Source of the DNA: Paenibacillus sp. 598K
Lineage (GTDB): Bacteria; Bacillota; Bacilli; Paenibacillales; Paenibacillaceae
Direction of reading: 5' to 3'
Length of the DNA stretch: 64,000 nucleotides
Assembly (NCBI RefSeq): GCF_003851045.1
Contig: NZ_BFBX01000033.1
Location: 1-64,000 of the forward strand
Shown: positions 26,308-34,641 of the stretch, in pieces
Layout of the letters: every line of letters begins with the position of its first letter
How positions within the stretch are numbered: position 1 is the first letter of the stretch
Position numbers and translations under genes: made by a program
Notes under the pieces: generated by a model
What the model saw: only the letters and a program-made list of their open reading frames with translations
Databases searched by the model: none
Told to the model about the DNA's origin: nothing

Positions 26308-27275
26308 TTCGCTATCTCCTTCCTCATCGTAGCAAATGTTTTGACCGTGCGGAATCCGGCGCGTTCGTAGATGCGCAGCGCTGGATTGTTGCTGCCGGTA
26401 TACAAGCTCATATAGTCGGCGCCGATCGTCTGGAACGCCTCGCAGAGACGGGAGAACAGGATCGATCCGAGCCCATGCCCCTCATGCTCCGGATGGACGC
26501 CGATGCCGGCGAACCGCCCGCGTCCGCTCGGCTCGCGCACGACAGGCCCGGCAAATCCGACCGGCTCGCCATGCAGACTCGCGATGACAACAGGAATGTC
26601 CGTTGCAGCTGCGGCAGCAATCTCTTGCTGCCAGAGCGGATTGCCAAGCGCCGCCAGCAGCGCATCAGGCTCGCGATGCTGCCGCCTGTCGAATAGCCCG
26701 ACCTCGTATCCTGATTCGGCTGCCTTCCGCTCCTTGGCGACAATCGCTTCCGGCACCTCGAAGCTGCCAAGCCGCAAGTACATCGCGCACTGTATGGCTC
26801 GCTCCGCATAGTCATTCTTTAGCAAAGCGTCGTGAAACGCGCTTCCGACCGGTACGCCGGGAGCGTTGTTATGTTCATGCCGGTCCGTACCCGGCACATA
26901 CCACGGCAGCTGCATCGGATTGAAGAAGAGTACCTCGGCCTGCCGTTTGCCGAGCGACACGAACCGCGCCTCCATCGCTGCCAGCAGCCCGGCATAACGG
27001 TCTGGCGCTCCCTCGTCATCCGCTGTCACGATACAGGTCAGGTACCCTGCAACATCGCCCAGCGGCAGGTCATCCCCGGTACAGCCGCAAGCGAAGGCGG
27101 TTACACGACCCTCGTCCAGCCACACCCATGTTGTCTGCGGATCAAAGTAGCGGCTCTTCGTGAAAATCGCCTCGAACCGCTCGGTATTCATCTCCCGATA
27201 GCCGTCGCGCGTCGCATGCGCATTCCAGAGCGCGATGACCTCATCAGCATATCTATTCTCCCATGTAACTATCAT
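26304..27275 (-). CDS. GNAT-family acetyltransferase, probable two-domain
   Basis: 323 residues. The C-terminal half has a complete GNAT core: AGIGVHPEHEGHGLGSILFSRL (acetyl-CoA pyrophosphate loop, variant Q/RxxGxG/A) followed by MSLYTGSNNPALRIYERAGFRTV. The N-terminal half looks like a degenerate second GNAT domain (WVWLDEGRVTAFACGC, then AGYLTCIVTADD). It is encoded between the ABC permeases and the PIG-L gene of the MurNAc operon, with a 4-base overlap to the latter. Re-acetylating glucosamine or muramic acid from de-N-acetylated wall is an attractive role but unproven; the substrate cannot be read from the sequence. Confidence 0.85.
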   Translation of the reverse strand: MIVTWENRYADEVIALWNAHATRDGYREMNTERFEAIFTKSRYFDPQTTWVWLDEGRVTAFACGCTGDDLPLGDVAGYLTCIVTADDEGAPDRYAGLLAAMEARFVSLGKRQAEVLFFNPMQLPWYVPGTDRHEHNNAPGVPVGSAFHDALLKNDYAERAIQCAMYLRLGSFEVPEAIVAKERKAAESGYEVGLFDRRQHREPDALLAALGNPLWQQEIAAAAATDIPVVIASLHGEPVGFAGPVVREPSGRGRFAGIGVHPEHEGHGLGSILFSRLCEAFQTIGADYMSLYTGSNNPALRIYERAGFRTVKTFATMRKEIAK

Positions 27276-27297
27276 GCGAGACCCCTTCCCGGCTGCA

Positions 27298-28164
27298 TCA
27301 GCCCTTGACCGCTCCGACAGTCACGCCCTCCAGGAAGTAGCGTTGCAGACTGAAGAACAGGATGAACATCGGCAGCGCCGAGATCGTCGCCCCTGCCATC
27401 ATCGGAGCAAAGTATGTCGTATTGGCGAAACGGAAATTTTTGAGTCCGACCTGGATCGTCTGCATATCCATCGAGTTGGTGACCAGGAAAGGCCAGAAAA
27501 ACGTATTCCACGTCTCCATAAAGGTCAAAATGGCCATCACCGCCATCACCGTCTTGGACAATGGCAAAATAATGCGGACCAGCGTCTGGAATTGATTGGC
27601 CCCCTCCACCTTGGCGCTCTCGAGAATCTCCTTCGGAATCGAGCTCATAAACTGCTTCGCAAGGAAAATGTTATATACGGTCACCAGTGTCGGCATGATC
27701 AGCGCCTTGTACGTATTCTGGATTTCGAAAATATTGACGATCAGAATGTAAAGCGGCACCTGCGTCACCTGATAAGGGATCATCATCGAGCTCAGCAGGA
27801 TGGCGAACAGCAGACCGCGGCCGCGAAAGTTGATTTTGGAGAAGGCATATCCTGCCGTAGTAGCAAATAATACATTGGATATCATCACCACCGTAGCGAC
27901 AAAAAGAGAGTTCAGGATCCAACGGTAGGAATACTCGCTGTAGGCAAAGAAAAATTTGTACGATTCCAGCGTAAACTTGCCGGGCCATAAAGAGTAGCTG
28001 ACCGCGCCCGCCTCCACCGGATCGCCAAATGAAGAGATGAGCATAAAGTAGATCGGAAATAACGTCGCCAGGGCAAACAGCAGAAGAAGGACGATGAGAA
28101 TCGTATTGCGGACCGTTCTTGTCGTGCGGTTGCCGAGATGATTATTGTAGAGAGCCAAGTCCAT
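27298..28164 (-). CDS. Carbohydrate ABC permease, MalG type
   Basis: 288 residues with six predicted helices. The EAA loop reads LESAKVEGANQFQTLVRIILPLSK and the C-terminus ends RYFLEGVTVGAVKG. It belongs to the CUT1 branch that imports oligosaccharides or amino sugars. The ATG at 28164 sits only one base after AGGAGG, so the TTG two codons later, at ideal spacing, may be the real start. It pairs with the next permease and the lipoprotein at 29169-30620; context within the MurNAc operon suggests it carries MurNAc or MurNAc-GlcNAc. No ATPase gene is nearby. Confidence 0.92.
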   Translation of the reverse strand: MDLALYNNHLGNRTTRTVRNTILIVLLLLFALATLFPIYFMLISSFGDPVEAGAVSYSLWPGKFTLESYKFFFAYSEYSYRWILNSLFVATVVMISNVLFATTAGYAFSKINFRGRGLLFAILLSSMMIPYQVTQVPLYILIVNIFEIQNTYKALIMPTLVTVYNIFLAKQFMSSIPKEILESAKVEGANQFQTLVRIILPLSKTVMAVMAILTFMETWNTFFWPFLVTNSMDMQTIQVGLKNFRFANTTYFAPMMAGATISALPMFILFFSLQRYFLEGVTVGAVKG

Positions 28165-28176
28165 TCCTCCTTCTGC

Positions 28177-29079
28177 TTAATATTCCACGTCTTTGCCGAG
28201 AAACTTGAACTGCAAAAACGCTACGATGCCGATCATCAAGGCGAGCAGCAGCGATTGGGCCGCAGCCTTGCCGAATTCGAAGTATTTGAAGGCCGTATCG
28301 AAAATAAGCAAGCCAACCATCGTCGTCGCATGATTCGGACCGCCGCCCGTCATCAGATAAGCATTCTGGAATACCTGGAACGAACCGATAACCCCCGTCA
28401 CCAGCAGGAACAACGTCGTCGGCTTCAGGCACGGGATGACGATATGCCACATTTTCTGGATGAAGTTGGCCCCGTCGATATCGGCTGCTTCATAATAACT
28501 GCTGTCGATGCCAAGCAAGGCCGCGACATAGATGATGATCGCCGTACCGTGACTGGAGAGCCAGGACATGAGGACAAGCGAGAACATCGCCGTGGAGCTT
28601 GATCCCAGCCAGTTCTGACTGTCGATCCCGAACAACCCGATAAACCGGTTCAGGACCCCGGCCGACATCGGATCGAAGATCCAGAGCCAGACCACCGCCA
28701 GCGCCACGCCCGAAGCAACTGCCGGCAAATAGTAGATCGCTTTGAAGGTCGTCTGCAACCGCTTGTGGAGGGGCATGATCATAATCGCCACAGCGAAGGA
28801 CAGGATCAGGGCGACAGGTACGGTGAGCACCGTATAGACGATCGTATTGCGGATCGATTTCCAGAACAGCTCGCTTTGGAAAATCGAGGTGTAGTTGTCC
28901 AGGCCGATGTACGTGGAGCCTCGGGGACTGTATTCCTGGAAGCTGATAATAAATGCGCTAAGCACCGGATACGCTGTGAACAGGGCATAGACCAGCAGGG
29001 CAACGATAATAAACGCATAGGCCCATGCGCTGTCGCCGCGGTTCAGACGGTTGCGCGCGCGCGCGTTAGCTCGGCTCAT
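28177..29079 (-). CDS. Carbohydrate ABC permease, MalF type
   Basis: 300 residues with six predicted helices after a short basic N-terminus (RANARARNRLNRG). The EAA loop reads YEAADIDGANFIQKMWHIVIPCLKP. It is followed by the QVFQNAYLMTGGGPNHATTM signature of MalF-type sugar permeases. AAGGAG precedes the ATG. Twelve bases separate it from the MalG partner. Confidence 0.93.
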   Translation of the reverse strand: MSRANARARNRLNRGDSAWAYAFIIVALLVYALFTAYPVLSAFIISFQEYSPRGSTYIGLDNYTSIFQSELFWKSIRNTIVYTVLTVPVALILSFAVAIMIMPLHKRLQTTFKAIYYLPAVASGVALAVVWLWIFDPMSAGVLNRFIGLFGIDSQNWLGSSSTAMFSLVLMSWLSSHGTAIIIYVAALLGIDSSYYEAADIDGANFIQKMWHIVIPCLKPTTLFLLVTGVIGSFQVFQNAYLMTGGGPNHATTMVGLLIFDTAFKYFEFGKAAAQSLLLALMIGIVAFLQFKFLGKDVEY

Positions 29080-29129
29080 GATGCAGGCTCCTTCCTCAAT
29101 GAATCGAATGAATCTACCCGTTAAAAGCT

Positions 29130-29160
29130 GGATAGCCTACCGGATGAGGGCAGGCTATCC
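29130..29160 (-). terminator. Stem-loop after the binding-protein gene
   Basis: GGATAGCCT (29130-29138) pairs exactly with AGGCTATCC (29152-29160), eight bases after the binding-protein stop. Within an operon this position is typical of an mRNA-stabilising or attenuating hairpin that gives more binding protein than permease. Confidence 0.5.
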
Positions 29161-29168
29161 GCTGGCGC

Positions 29169-30620
29169 TTAGTCTTGCACGACGCCGTCTTCGCCAAAGG
29201 CGGCAATGGCAGCTTTCTTCACGTCTTCGTACATGACCTCAGGTGTAATCTCCCCGGCCAGCAACGCTTGGAGACGCGGGATGACCGTTTCGTTCTCGAC
29301 CTTGATCGCCTGGGCGCCGAGCTCTACCGGGATATCCGGGCGCGCTGGCGCAGCATGCTCGAGCATCCGCTCTACGGCAGCTACGTTATCCGGATTGCGA
29401 TTGGACTCGATGCTTGCCGCCGCTTCGCGCCCGCTCTTGGTGATGTGCGCTGCGAACAGATCGCTATTGGTTGTCGCTGCGACATTGCCGCTCGCCAGGA
29501 AGTATGCAGCTTTGACGACATTCGCTTTATGCTCATCTGTAGGCTCCTTTTTGCCGCGGAAGGCGACATAGCCATCGACAACGGCGTAGGATACCGGATC
29601 ATGATCGCCAAAGGAAGGCATCGGCAGCACGATATAATCGACTTCGATACTGTCAGCTACGGCACTGCCGTCGCCCGCTTTGAGCTTCTCGTTATTTTTG
29701 TTGGCGGAGTTTTCGAATACCGCCAGTCCTTTGCCCGTAATCATCGTCTGGCCGGTCAGGAACATGTTCCAGCGTTTGCCGGCATCGACCGAGCTGAGCT
29801 CCTTGGGCATCGAGCCGTCATCGATCATTTGACGGATCGCCTTCAGTACGTCCAGATAATTTTTGCTTGTGTAGGCATATTTCAGATCCTCGGTAAATGG
29901 TGACGGCATGCCGGCATTTTTGACCAGGATGGCCAGATAATCCTTGGAGGCTACACCTGCTGTAGCGAACACGAAGCCGTATCGGGTGTTTCCGTCTTGC
30001 TGTACAGTGCCGCTCTTGATCGCCTCGCGGAACTCATCATAGGTCCAGCCGTTCTCCTGGACGCTCTTCCAGTCGATGCCTGCCTCCTCCATATATTGCT
30101 TGTTGCCGCCGATCGCATGGACCTCCATGTAGGCCGGGAAGCCATACAGACCGTCGCCATTCTTCATATATTCCAGCGGCGCTTCGTCAAAGTCGGATAC
30201 CATCTCGGGAGTGACCAGATCCTTGATATCCATCAGCATATCCATCTGAGCATACTTGGAGATGCCGTCCGAACCGATGAATGCCAGATCCGGCGGGCTG
30301 CCCGCATTAACCTGGGTATCGAGCTTCTGGGTCATATCCTCCCAGCTTGCCGGCTCGATCTTCAGCGTCAGGTTCGGGTACAGCTTGTTGAACTCCTCCT
30401 CCATCTGCTTGAAGTTCTCTTGGTACGCAGGAGAGACAGGCGGCAACAGCGCTGTGATCGTGTCCTTCGCATCGGAGCTGCCTCCACTCTCCGCAGGACC
30501 GTTCGTCGTGCCGCCGTTGTTGGCGGGCGGATTGTTATTGCCGGACGAGCAAGCGGCCAGCGAGCCTGTGGCCAAAGTCAGAGCGAGCAGCATAGCGGTC
30601 ATTTTTCGTTTCGTCGTCAT
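29169..30620 (-). CDS. Sugar-binding lipoprotein, candidate MurNAc/muropeptide sugar binder
   Basis: About 483 residues, a CUT1-type extracellular solute-binding protein. Lipobox LAAC gives lipidated Cys24, followed by a Gly/Asn/Ser-rich linker. The body is typical of maltose-binding-like proteins (ITALLPPVSPAYQENFKQME, AFIGSDGISKYAQMDMLMDIKDL). Start at ATG 30620, with GGGAGG ten bases upstream, rather than the longer open frame reaching into murQ. It lies directly after murQ and before the permeases. Its ligand is inferred from operon context to be MurNAc, MurNAc-GlcNAc or a related wall fragment; sequence alone does not show this. Confidence 0.9.
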   Translation of the reverse strand: MTTKRKMTAMLLALTLATGSLAACSSGNNNPPANNGGTTNGPAESGGSSDAKDTITALLPPVSPAYQENFKQMEEEFNKLYPNLTLKIEPASWEDMTQKLDTQVNAGSPPDLAFIGSDGISKYAQMDMLMDIKDLVTPEMVSDFDEAPLEYMKNGDGLYGFPAYMEVHAIGGNKQYMEEAGIDWKSVQENGWTYDEFREAIKSGTVQQDGNTRYGFVFATAGVASKDYLAILVKNAGMPSPFTEDLKYAYTSKNYLDVLKAIRQMIDDGSMPKELSSVDAGKRWNMFLTGQTMITGKGLAVFENSANKNNEKLKAGDGSAVADSIEVDYIVLPMPSFGDHDPVSYAVVDGYVAFRGKKEPTDEHKANVVKAAYFLASGNVAATTNSDLFAAHITKSGREAAASIESNRNPDNVAAVERMLEHAAPARPDIPVELGAQAIKVENETVIPRLQALLAGEITPEVMYEDVKKAAIAAFGEDGVVQD

Positions 30621-30682
30621 TCGAGTGAAGCCTCCCTTAATTGATGATCTTTTTGTATGATGCCCATCTGTACCAAGCGTCT

Positions 30683-31597
30683 CTAGATCGCTTGGTTGCA
30701 GATGCGTATAGCCTGCTTGAGATTGCCGTTGCATGCTTCCAGCGCGGCTGCAGCTTCGGCCGGACCCAGCTTGGACTTGATCATCATGATCGCCAGCTTG
30801 CAGTCCATATCGGCCTCCTTGAGATAACGGGCCGCTACCTGCTCCTCGACCTCCGCAGCCGCCATGATGATGCGCAGCGAGCGGTTGTAGAGCTTTTTGT
30901 TGCTGGCCTTTAGATCGACCATCAGGTTGTTGTAGGTTTTGCCCAGTTTGATCATCGTCGAGGTGGTGAGCATATTGAGGACGAGCTTCTGGGCGGTGCC
31001 TGCCTTCAGCCGGGTCGATCCGGCGATCGCCTCCGGCCCTACGACCGGGGCGATGCAGATGTCGCTCACCTGCTCGAGCCGGGTGTGACGGTTATTGACG
31101 ACGGAGATCGTCACCGCGCCGAGCTCCCTGGCCCGCTGGAGCGCCTCGATGACGAATGCAGCCGTGCCGCTCGCCGAGATGCCGACGACCGCATCGTTTG
31201 AGGTAATCCCCAGTTGGTCGACCAGAGCCCGGCCTGCTTCCCCGTCGTCCTCGCAGCCTTCGACCGCCATGCGCAACGCTATATCGCCACCGGCGATATG
31301 ACCTTGCACCAGCTGAGGGTCGACACCAAAGGTCGGCGGACACTCCGAAGCGTCCAGCACACCTAACCTCCCTGAAGTTCCAGCGCCGATGTAATGCATT
31401 CTACCACCTGATGAAAGGGATTTAGATAGCGCTTCCACGGCAAGCGCAATGGACGGGATTTCAGCAGCGACTGCTGCCGGAACCTTCGAATCTTCGTCAT
31501 TCAGCATCGAAAGAATCTGTTCCGTCGAGCTTTCGTCAATGGATCGGGTACCTGAGTTGTTGCCCTCCGTGGTCAGTTTGGCTAGATCATCTGTCAT
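30683..31597 (-). CDS. murQ: N-acetylmuramic acid 6-phosphate etherase
   Basis: 304 residues, full length. The SIS sugar-phosphate-binding domain carries the family signature MHYIGAGTSGRLGVLDASECPPTFGV, then VVGISASGTAAFV and an acidic catalytic region near EDDGEAG. MurQ removes the lactyl ether from MurNAc-6-phosphate, giving GlcNAc-6-phosphate and D-lactate. It is the first gene of a ten-gene operon reaching 18180, with a readable promoter at 31633-31662 and AAGGGG before its ATG. Its position with MurR upstream and MurNAc-handling genes downstream identifies the pathway. Confidence 0.96.
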   Translation of the reverse strand: MTDDLAKLTTEGNNSGTRSIDESSTEQILSMLNDEDSKVPAAVAAEIPSIALAVEALSKSLSSGGRMHYIGAGTSGRLGVLDASECPPTFGVDPQLVQGHIAGGDIALRMAVEGCEDDGEAGRALVDQLGITSNDAVVGISASGTAAFVIEALQRARELGAVTISVVNNRHTRLEQVSDICIAPVVGPEAIAGSTRLKAGTAQKLVLNMLTTSTMIKLGKTYNNLMVDLKASNKKLYNRSLRIIMAAAEVEEQVAARYLKEADMDCKLAIMMIKSKLGPAEAAAALEACNGNLKQAIRICNQAI

Positions 31598-31632
31598 CGT
31601 GTATTCCCCTTATGTTTCTGACTTCTGACTAC

Positions 31633-31662
31633 ATATTAAACGCTGAACCCCCAATTCGTCAA
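31633..31662 (-). promoter_or_regulatory. Sigma-A promoter of the murQ operon
   Basis: On the minus strand TTGACG (31657-31662) and TAATAT (31633-31638) are 18 bases apart, about 36 bases before the murQ start. Both boxes are close to consensus. Confidence 0.7.
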
Positions 31663-31701
31663 TAAATTTCGAAATAAATTTTCAGTCTGCAATATATTTT
31701 C
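31661..31701. promoter_or_regulatory. Probable MurR operator: three AATAWATTTTC repeats
   Basis: AATAAATTTC (31661-31670), AATAAATTTTC (31673-31683) and AATATATTTTC (31691-31701) lie head to tail, and the first two create the palindrome ATTTCGAAAT (31666-31675). They touch the -35 box of the murQ promoter, so a bound repressor would block it. Assignment to the MurR-type regulator encoded next door is inference. Confidence 0.55.
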
Positions 31702-31783
31702 GGTTTTTAATTCTAATAACTATCATAGTATGTTAAGTGTGAGTTCGGTTTTATTGACCTTGAAACCGTACAGGCACAAACAA

Positions 31784-31818
31784 GCCCCTGCAAGAACATG
31801 GATGTCCTTGACAGGGGC
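31784..31818 (-). terminator. Terminator of murR
   Basis: GCCCCTG (31784-31790) pairs with CAGGGGC (31812-31818), extended by CAAG/CTTG across a one-base bulge, 24 bases after the murR stop. The minus strand continues TTGTTTG. It separates murR from the murQ operon. Confidence 0.7.
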
Positions 31819-31841
31819 CTACTGCAAGCTGCAACGTCGAT

Positions 31842-32705
31842 TTACTTTTTACGCTTGCTGGATATAATATCATGGCTTTTGGCCAAATACGTTTTGACCT
31901 GATCGTAATCCGCACTCGCCACGCCTGCAAACAGCATGTCGATCACCGTCAGCATCGCTATCCGCGAGCCCATCGCCCCACTGCGGATCGTAATCTCGGG
32001 CGTCGAGATGCTGAGTACGGCATCGGCGCTCTCGGACAACGTGCTTTTGTTATACTTGGTAATCGCGATAGTGTAGACGCCATTCTTGCGGACGATGTCG
32101 AGCGAGTCGAGGATCTCGAGCGTCTCCCCGGAGTTCGAGACGAAGATCGCGACGTCGCCCTCGGTCATGAGCGAAGCCGCCGTCAGCTGACCGTGGCCGT
32201 CGGTGTAGGCACGGCAGTTTTTGTTGATGCGGCTGAACTTCTGCTCGGCGTCCTGACAGACGATCCCCGAGGCTCCGATGCCGAACAGCACGATCCGCTT
32301 GCTCTCCCTCAACACTTGCACCGCGCGCGTCACTGCGCCATGCTCGATGACGCGCATCGTATCCTCGATAGACTGAATATTGTTATAGCCAATATTGGCG
32401 ATAATCGTCTCCAGCTCATCTCCCGGTTGAATATCGGTATATTGTTCGCCCACAGGCTCTTCCTTGGCGCTTAGCGAGGCTGAGATGCTGACGATGAAGC
32501 TGCGATAGCCGCCATAGCCCATCGTTTTGCAGAAGCGCAGCACCGAGGCATCGCTAGTTTTACTGGCATGCGCCAGATTTTTGATCGACAGATGCGGGAT
32601 CTCCTCGCGGTTGGCCAGGATATACTCGGCTACCCGCTGCTCCACCGGCGTCAGACTGGCCTTGCGGTCGCGGATTCGGATGAACAGATTATCGCTTATC
32701 GTCAT
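31842..32705 (-). CDS. murR: MurR/RpiR-family transcriptional regulator
   Basis: 287 residues. An N-terminal HTH_6 domain (about 1-80: LTPVEQRVAEYILANREEIPHLSIKNLAHASKTSDASVLRFCKTMGY) is joined to a C-terminal SIS domain (about 125-265: GIGASGIVCQDAEQKFSRI, FVSNSGETLEILDSL). RpiR-type proteins sense sugar phosphates; E. coli MurR represses murQP and is induced by MurNAc-6-phosphate. Its position next to murQ and the repeats over the murQ promoter support the same role. It has its own terminator and is expressed separately from murQ. Its leader carries a 210-bp inverted-repeat element ending 20 bases before the ATG. AGGGAG is the ribosome binding site. Confidence 0.88.
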   Translation of the reverse strand: MTISDNLFIRIRDRKASLTPVEQRVAEYILANREEIPHLSIKNLAHASKTSDASVLRFCKTMGYGGYRSFIVSISASLSAKEEPVGEQYTDIQPGDELETIIANIGYNNIQSIEDTMRVIEHGAVTRAVQVLRESKRIVLFGIGASGIVCQDAEQKFSRINKNCRAYTDGHGQLTAASLMTEGDVAIFVSNSGETLEILDSLDIVRKNGVYTIAITKYNKSTLSESADAVLSISTPEITIRSGAMGSRIAMLTVIDMLFAGVASADYDQVKTYLAKSHDIISSKRKK

Positions 32706-32724
32706 GGCATGCTCCCTGGCTTAT

Positions 32725-32934
32725 CCAGACTGCCCACAAAAGAAGCCTACGGTCACGGGATCGATCTTCCGATCGCTGTTGTCCCCAGATTTCTTGATTA
32801 TTAACCGCTTTTGCGGTTGAAATCCGGGGACAAAGGTGAACTACACGCTTTCTGCAAGAAAGCGACTTCGGAAGCATCATCTTCGCTTCTCCAGTAACGA
32901 TCCCGTGCCTCTTCGGCCTTTGAGGGCAGTCTGG
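32725..32934. repeat. 210-bp imperfect inverted-repeat element (MITE-like or structured RNA)
   Basis: The outer arms, CCAGACTGCCC...CACGGGATCG (32725-32763) and CGATCCCGTG...GGGCAGTCTGG (32898-32934), are imperfect inverted repeats. Inside lie TTGTCCCC...GGGGACAA, AACCGCTTTTGCGGTT and CGCTTTCTGCAAGAAAGCG hairpins and a CTTCCGA/TCGGAAG pair, so a branched fold is possible. The right end (GCCTCTTCGG...GGGCAGTCTGGTAATTT) closely matches the short element at 45303-45348. On the plus strand it is followed by a T-run. The rest of the 32706-33045 gap shows no gene. Confidence 0.65.
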
Positions 32935-33045
32935 TAATTTTTGTTTATCAAAGCGCGCATAAGGTGACAAGTTTCTTATGCAGTCATAGTGTAATTTTAT
33001 TTCAAAGTCACACGAAAATGCAAATGAATATTTTAAGAACAGGTT

Positions 33046-34641
33046 TTATTTGCGAATCTCGCTGGGCGTGGCGCCCCAATGCTTGCGGAATACTTTGGCG
33101 AAGTAGCTAATATCCCGGTATCCTACCCCCGCTGCCGCATCGAATACCTTGGCTCCGTCCTGGAGCAGCTTGCGTGCCCGTTCCATCCGGCGCTCCTGCA
33201 CGTAGACGGAGAATAACGTGCCTGTTTCCTTCTTGAACAGACGGCTTAGATAGGAAGGGTTGACATACATCTGCTCCGCCAGCGTATGCAGCCCCAGATC
33301 CTCGGACAGCTGCGCCTCGACCGTCTCGACCAGCTGGCGCACGAGATGGTGGCTGGTCGTGCGCCGGCTCTCCTCGGCATAAGTGCGGATATGTCCGACG
33401 ACGCGTCTGCTCCATGCCCGGATCTGCTCGCTGCTGAGCAGCGATTGCAAGGACAGGAAATAGCCATAATCGTCGCCAAGCACCCGCTGTAGCGACCAGC
33501 CTTGGCCCTGGATAAGACGGACGAAGCAGCTGCTAATGACGAGCAATTGCTCGTACACCCGATCCGACGAGCCCGCCTGCTCCAGCAGCTGCGCCATATA
33601 GTTGTCGACCAACTCGACCATATGCTCCTTGGTATCCATGTAGATCGCGATCTCCAGCTGCTTTTCGAACGCGGCGTCGAGCTGCAGCGGAGGGGGCTCA
33701 TCCTTGGCCGCCAGATAGGGGATCGCCAGCTCATGCCCATAGACCGCCCGCTCCCTGAGCGCCAGACACGCCTCTCGATACGAGGTCTTCGCCTCGGCGA
33801 GTCGACACGCGCGGCCGACGCCCGCGCTGGCAGGCACCTTGAGACATTCCTTGACGACCTGCAGCAGCCTGGCGCACCGGATATGGACCCGCTTCATCAG
33901 CTCGTTGTCCGACTCGCCGGGCGCACCGACGAACAGCAACACCGCTTGCCCGTCGGCCCCGGAGAACGCGTAGCCCTCGGAGGCAGGCAGGAACTCGCGG
34001 GCGATACTCGTCAGCGAGAAGGCCAGCAGCGGCATATCGGATGCAGTGAAGCGACGCTCACCCTCGGCCAGCGGATCGATCGAGCATACCACAACTGCAT
34101 AGCGGCTGTCTGCCGGCAGTCGGAGTCCCAGCTCCTCGCCATGCCGCAGCAGCTCCCAGCCGTCATAGCCGTCCTGCATCCAGCTCCGCAGGAACGTCTC
34201 CTGGAGCTGCGGCAGCCTGGAGCGCCACTTGTGCTGCAGATCCGCCAGATTATGACGCTCCACCAGCTCGGCGCGCACCTCCGCCGCCGCCTCCAGCACG
34301 GTCTGCAGAATCTCGCCCTCGCCGGCCGGCTTTAGCAGATAGCGCTTGATGCCGAGTCCTACCGCGCGCTGGGCAAAGGTGAAGTCATCATGGCCGCTCA
34401 GGATGATCATCCGAATATGCGGCGACTCGGCAGCGATCCGCTCCGCCAGCGACAAGCCGTCCAGCTCCGGCATCTCGACATCGAGCAGCACGATATCCGG
34501 CTTGCGCCGCTCCAGCAGCTCCAGCGCCTCGCGGCCATTCTCCGCTGTCGCTACCACCTCTACCCCATGCTGTTCCCACGGGATGTTGTGGACGAGCGAA
34601 TTGAGGATCCGTATCTCGTCCTCTACGATCATCAGATTCAT
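33046..34641 (-). CDS. YesN-type response regulator with AraC DNA-binding domain
   Basis: 531 residues. The receiver domain (1-125) has the acidic pocket EDE, phosphoacceptor Asp54 in DIVLLDVEMPELDG, and Lys in YLLKPAGEGE. A long middle region of about 300 residues follows. Two AraC helix-turn-helix motifs lie at about 430-531 (LHTLAEQMYVNPSYLSRLFKKETG, FDAAAGVGYRDISYFAKVFRKHWGATPSE). The start overlaps the histidine kinase stop by four bases, so the two are made together. It should activate the importer genes at 36581-40001 on sensing sugar through the kinase. Confidence 0.93.
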   Translation of the reverse strand: MNLMIVEDEIRILNSLVHNIPWEQHGVEVVATAENGREALELLERRKPDIVLLDVEMPELDGLSLAERIAAESPHIRMIILSGHDDFTFAQRAVGLGIKRYLLKPAGEGEILQTVLEAAAEVRAELVERHNLADLQHKWRSRLPQLQETFLRSWMQDGYDGWELLRHGEELGLRLPADSRYAVVVCSIDPLAEGERRFTASDMPLLAFSLTSIAREFLPASEGYAFSGADGQAVLLFVGAPGESDNELMKRVHIRCARLLQVVKECLKVPASAGVGRACRLAEAKTSYREACLALRERAVYGHELAIPYLAAKDEPPPLQLDAAFEKQLEIAIYMDTKEHMVELVDNYMAQLLEQAGSSDRVYEQLLVISSCFVRLIQGQGWSLQRVLGDDYGYFLSLQSLLSSEQIRAWSRRVVGHIRTYAEESRRTTSHHLVRQLVETVEAQLSEDLGLHTLAEQMYVNPSYLSRLFKKETGTLFSVYVQERRMERARKLLQDGAKVFDAAAGVGYRDISYFAKVFRKHWGATPSEIRK

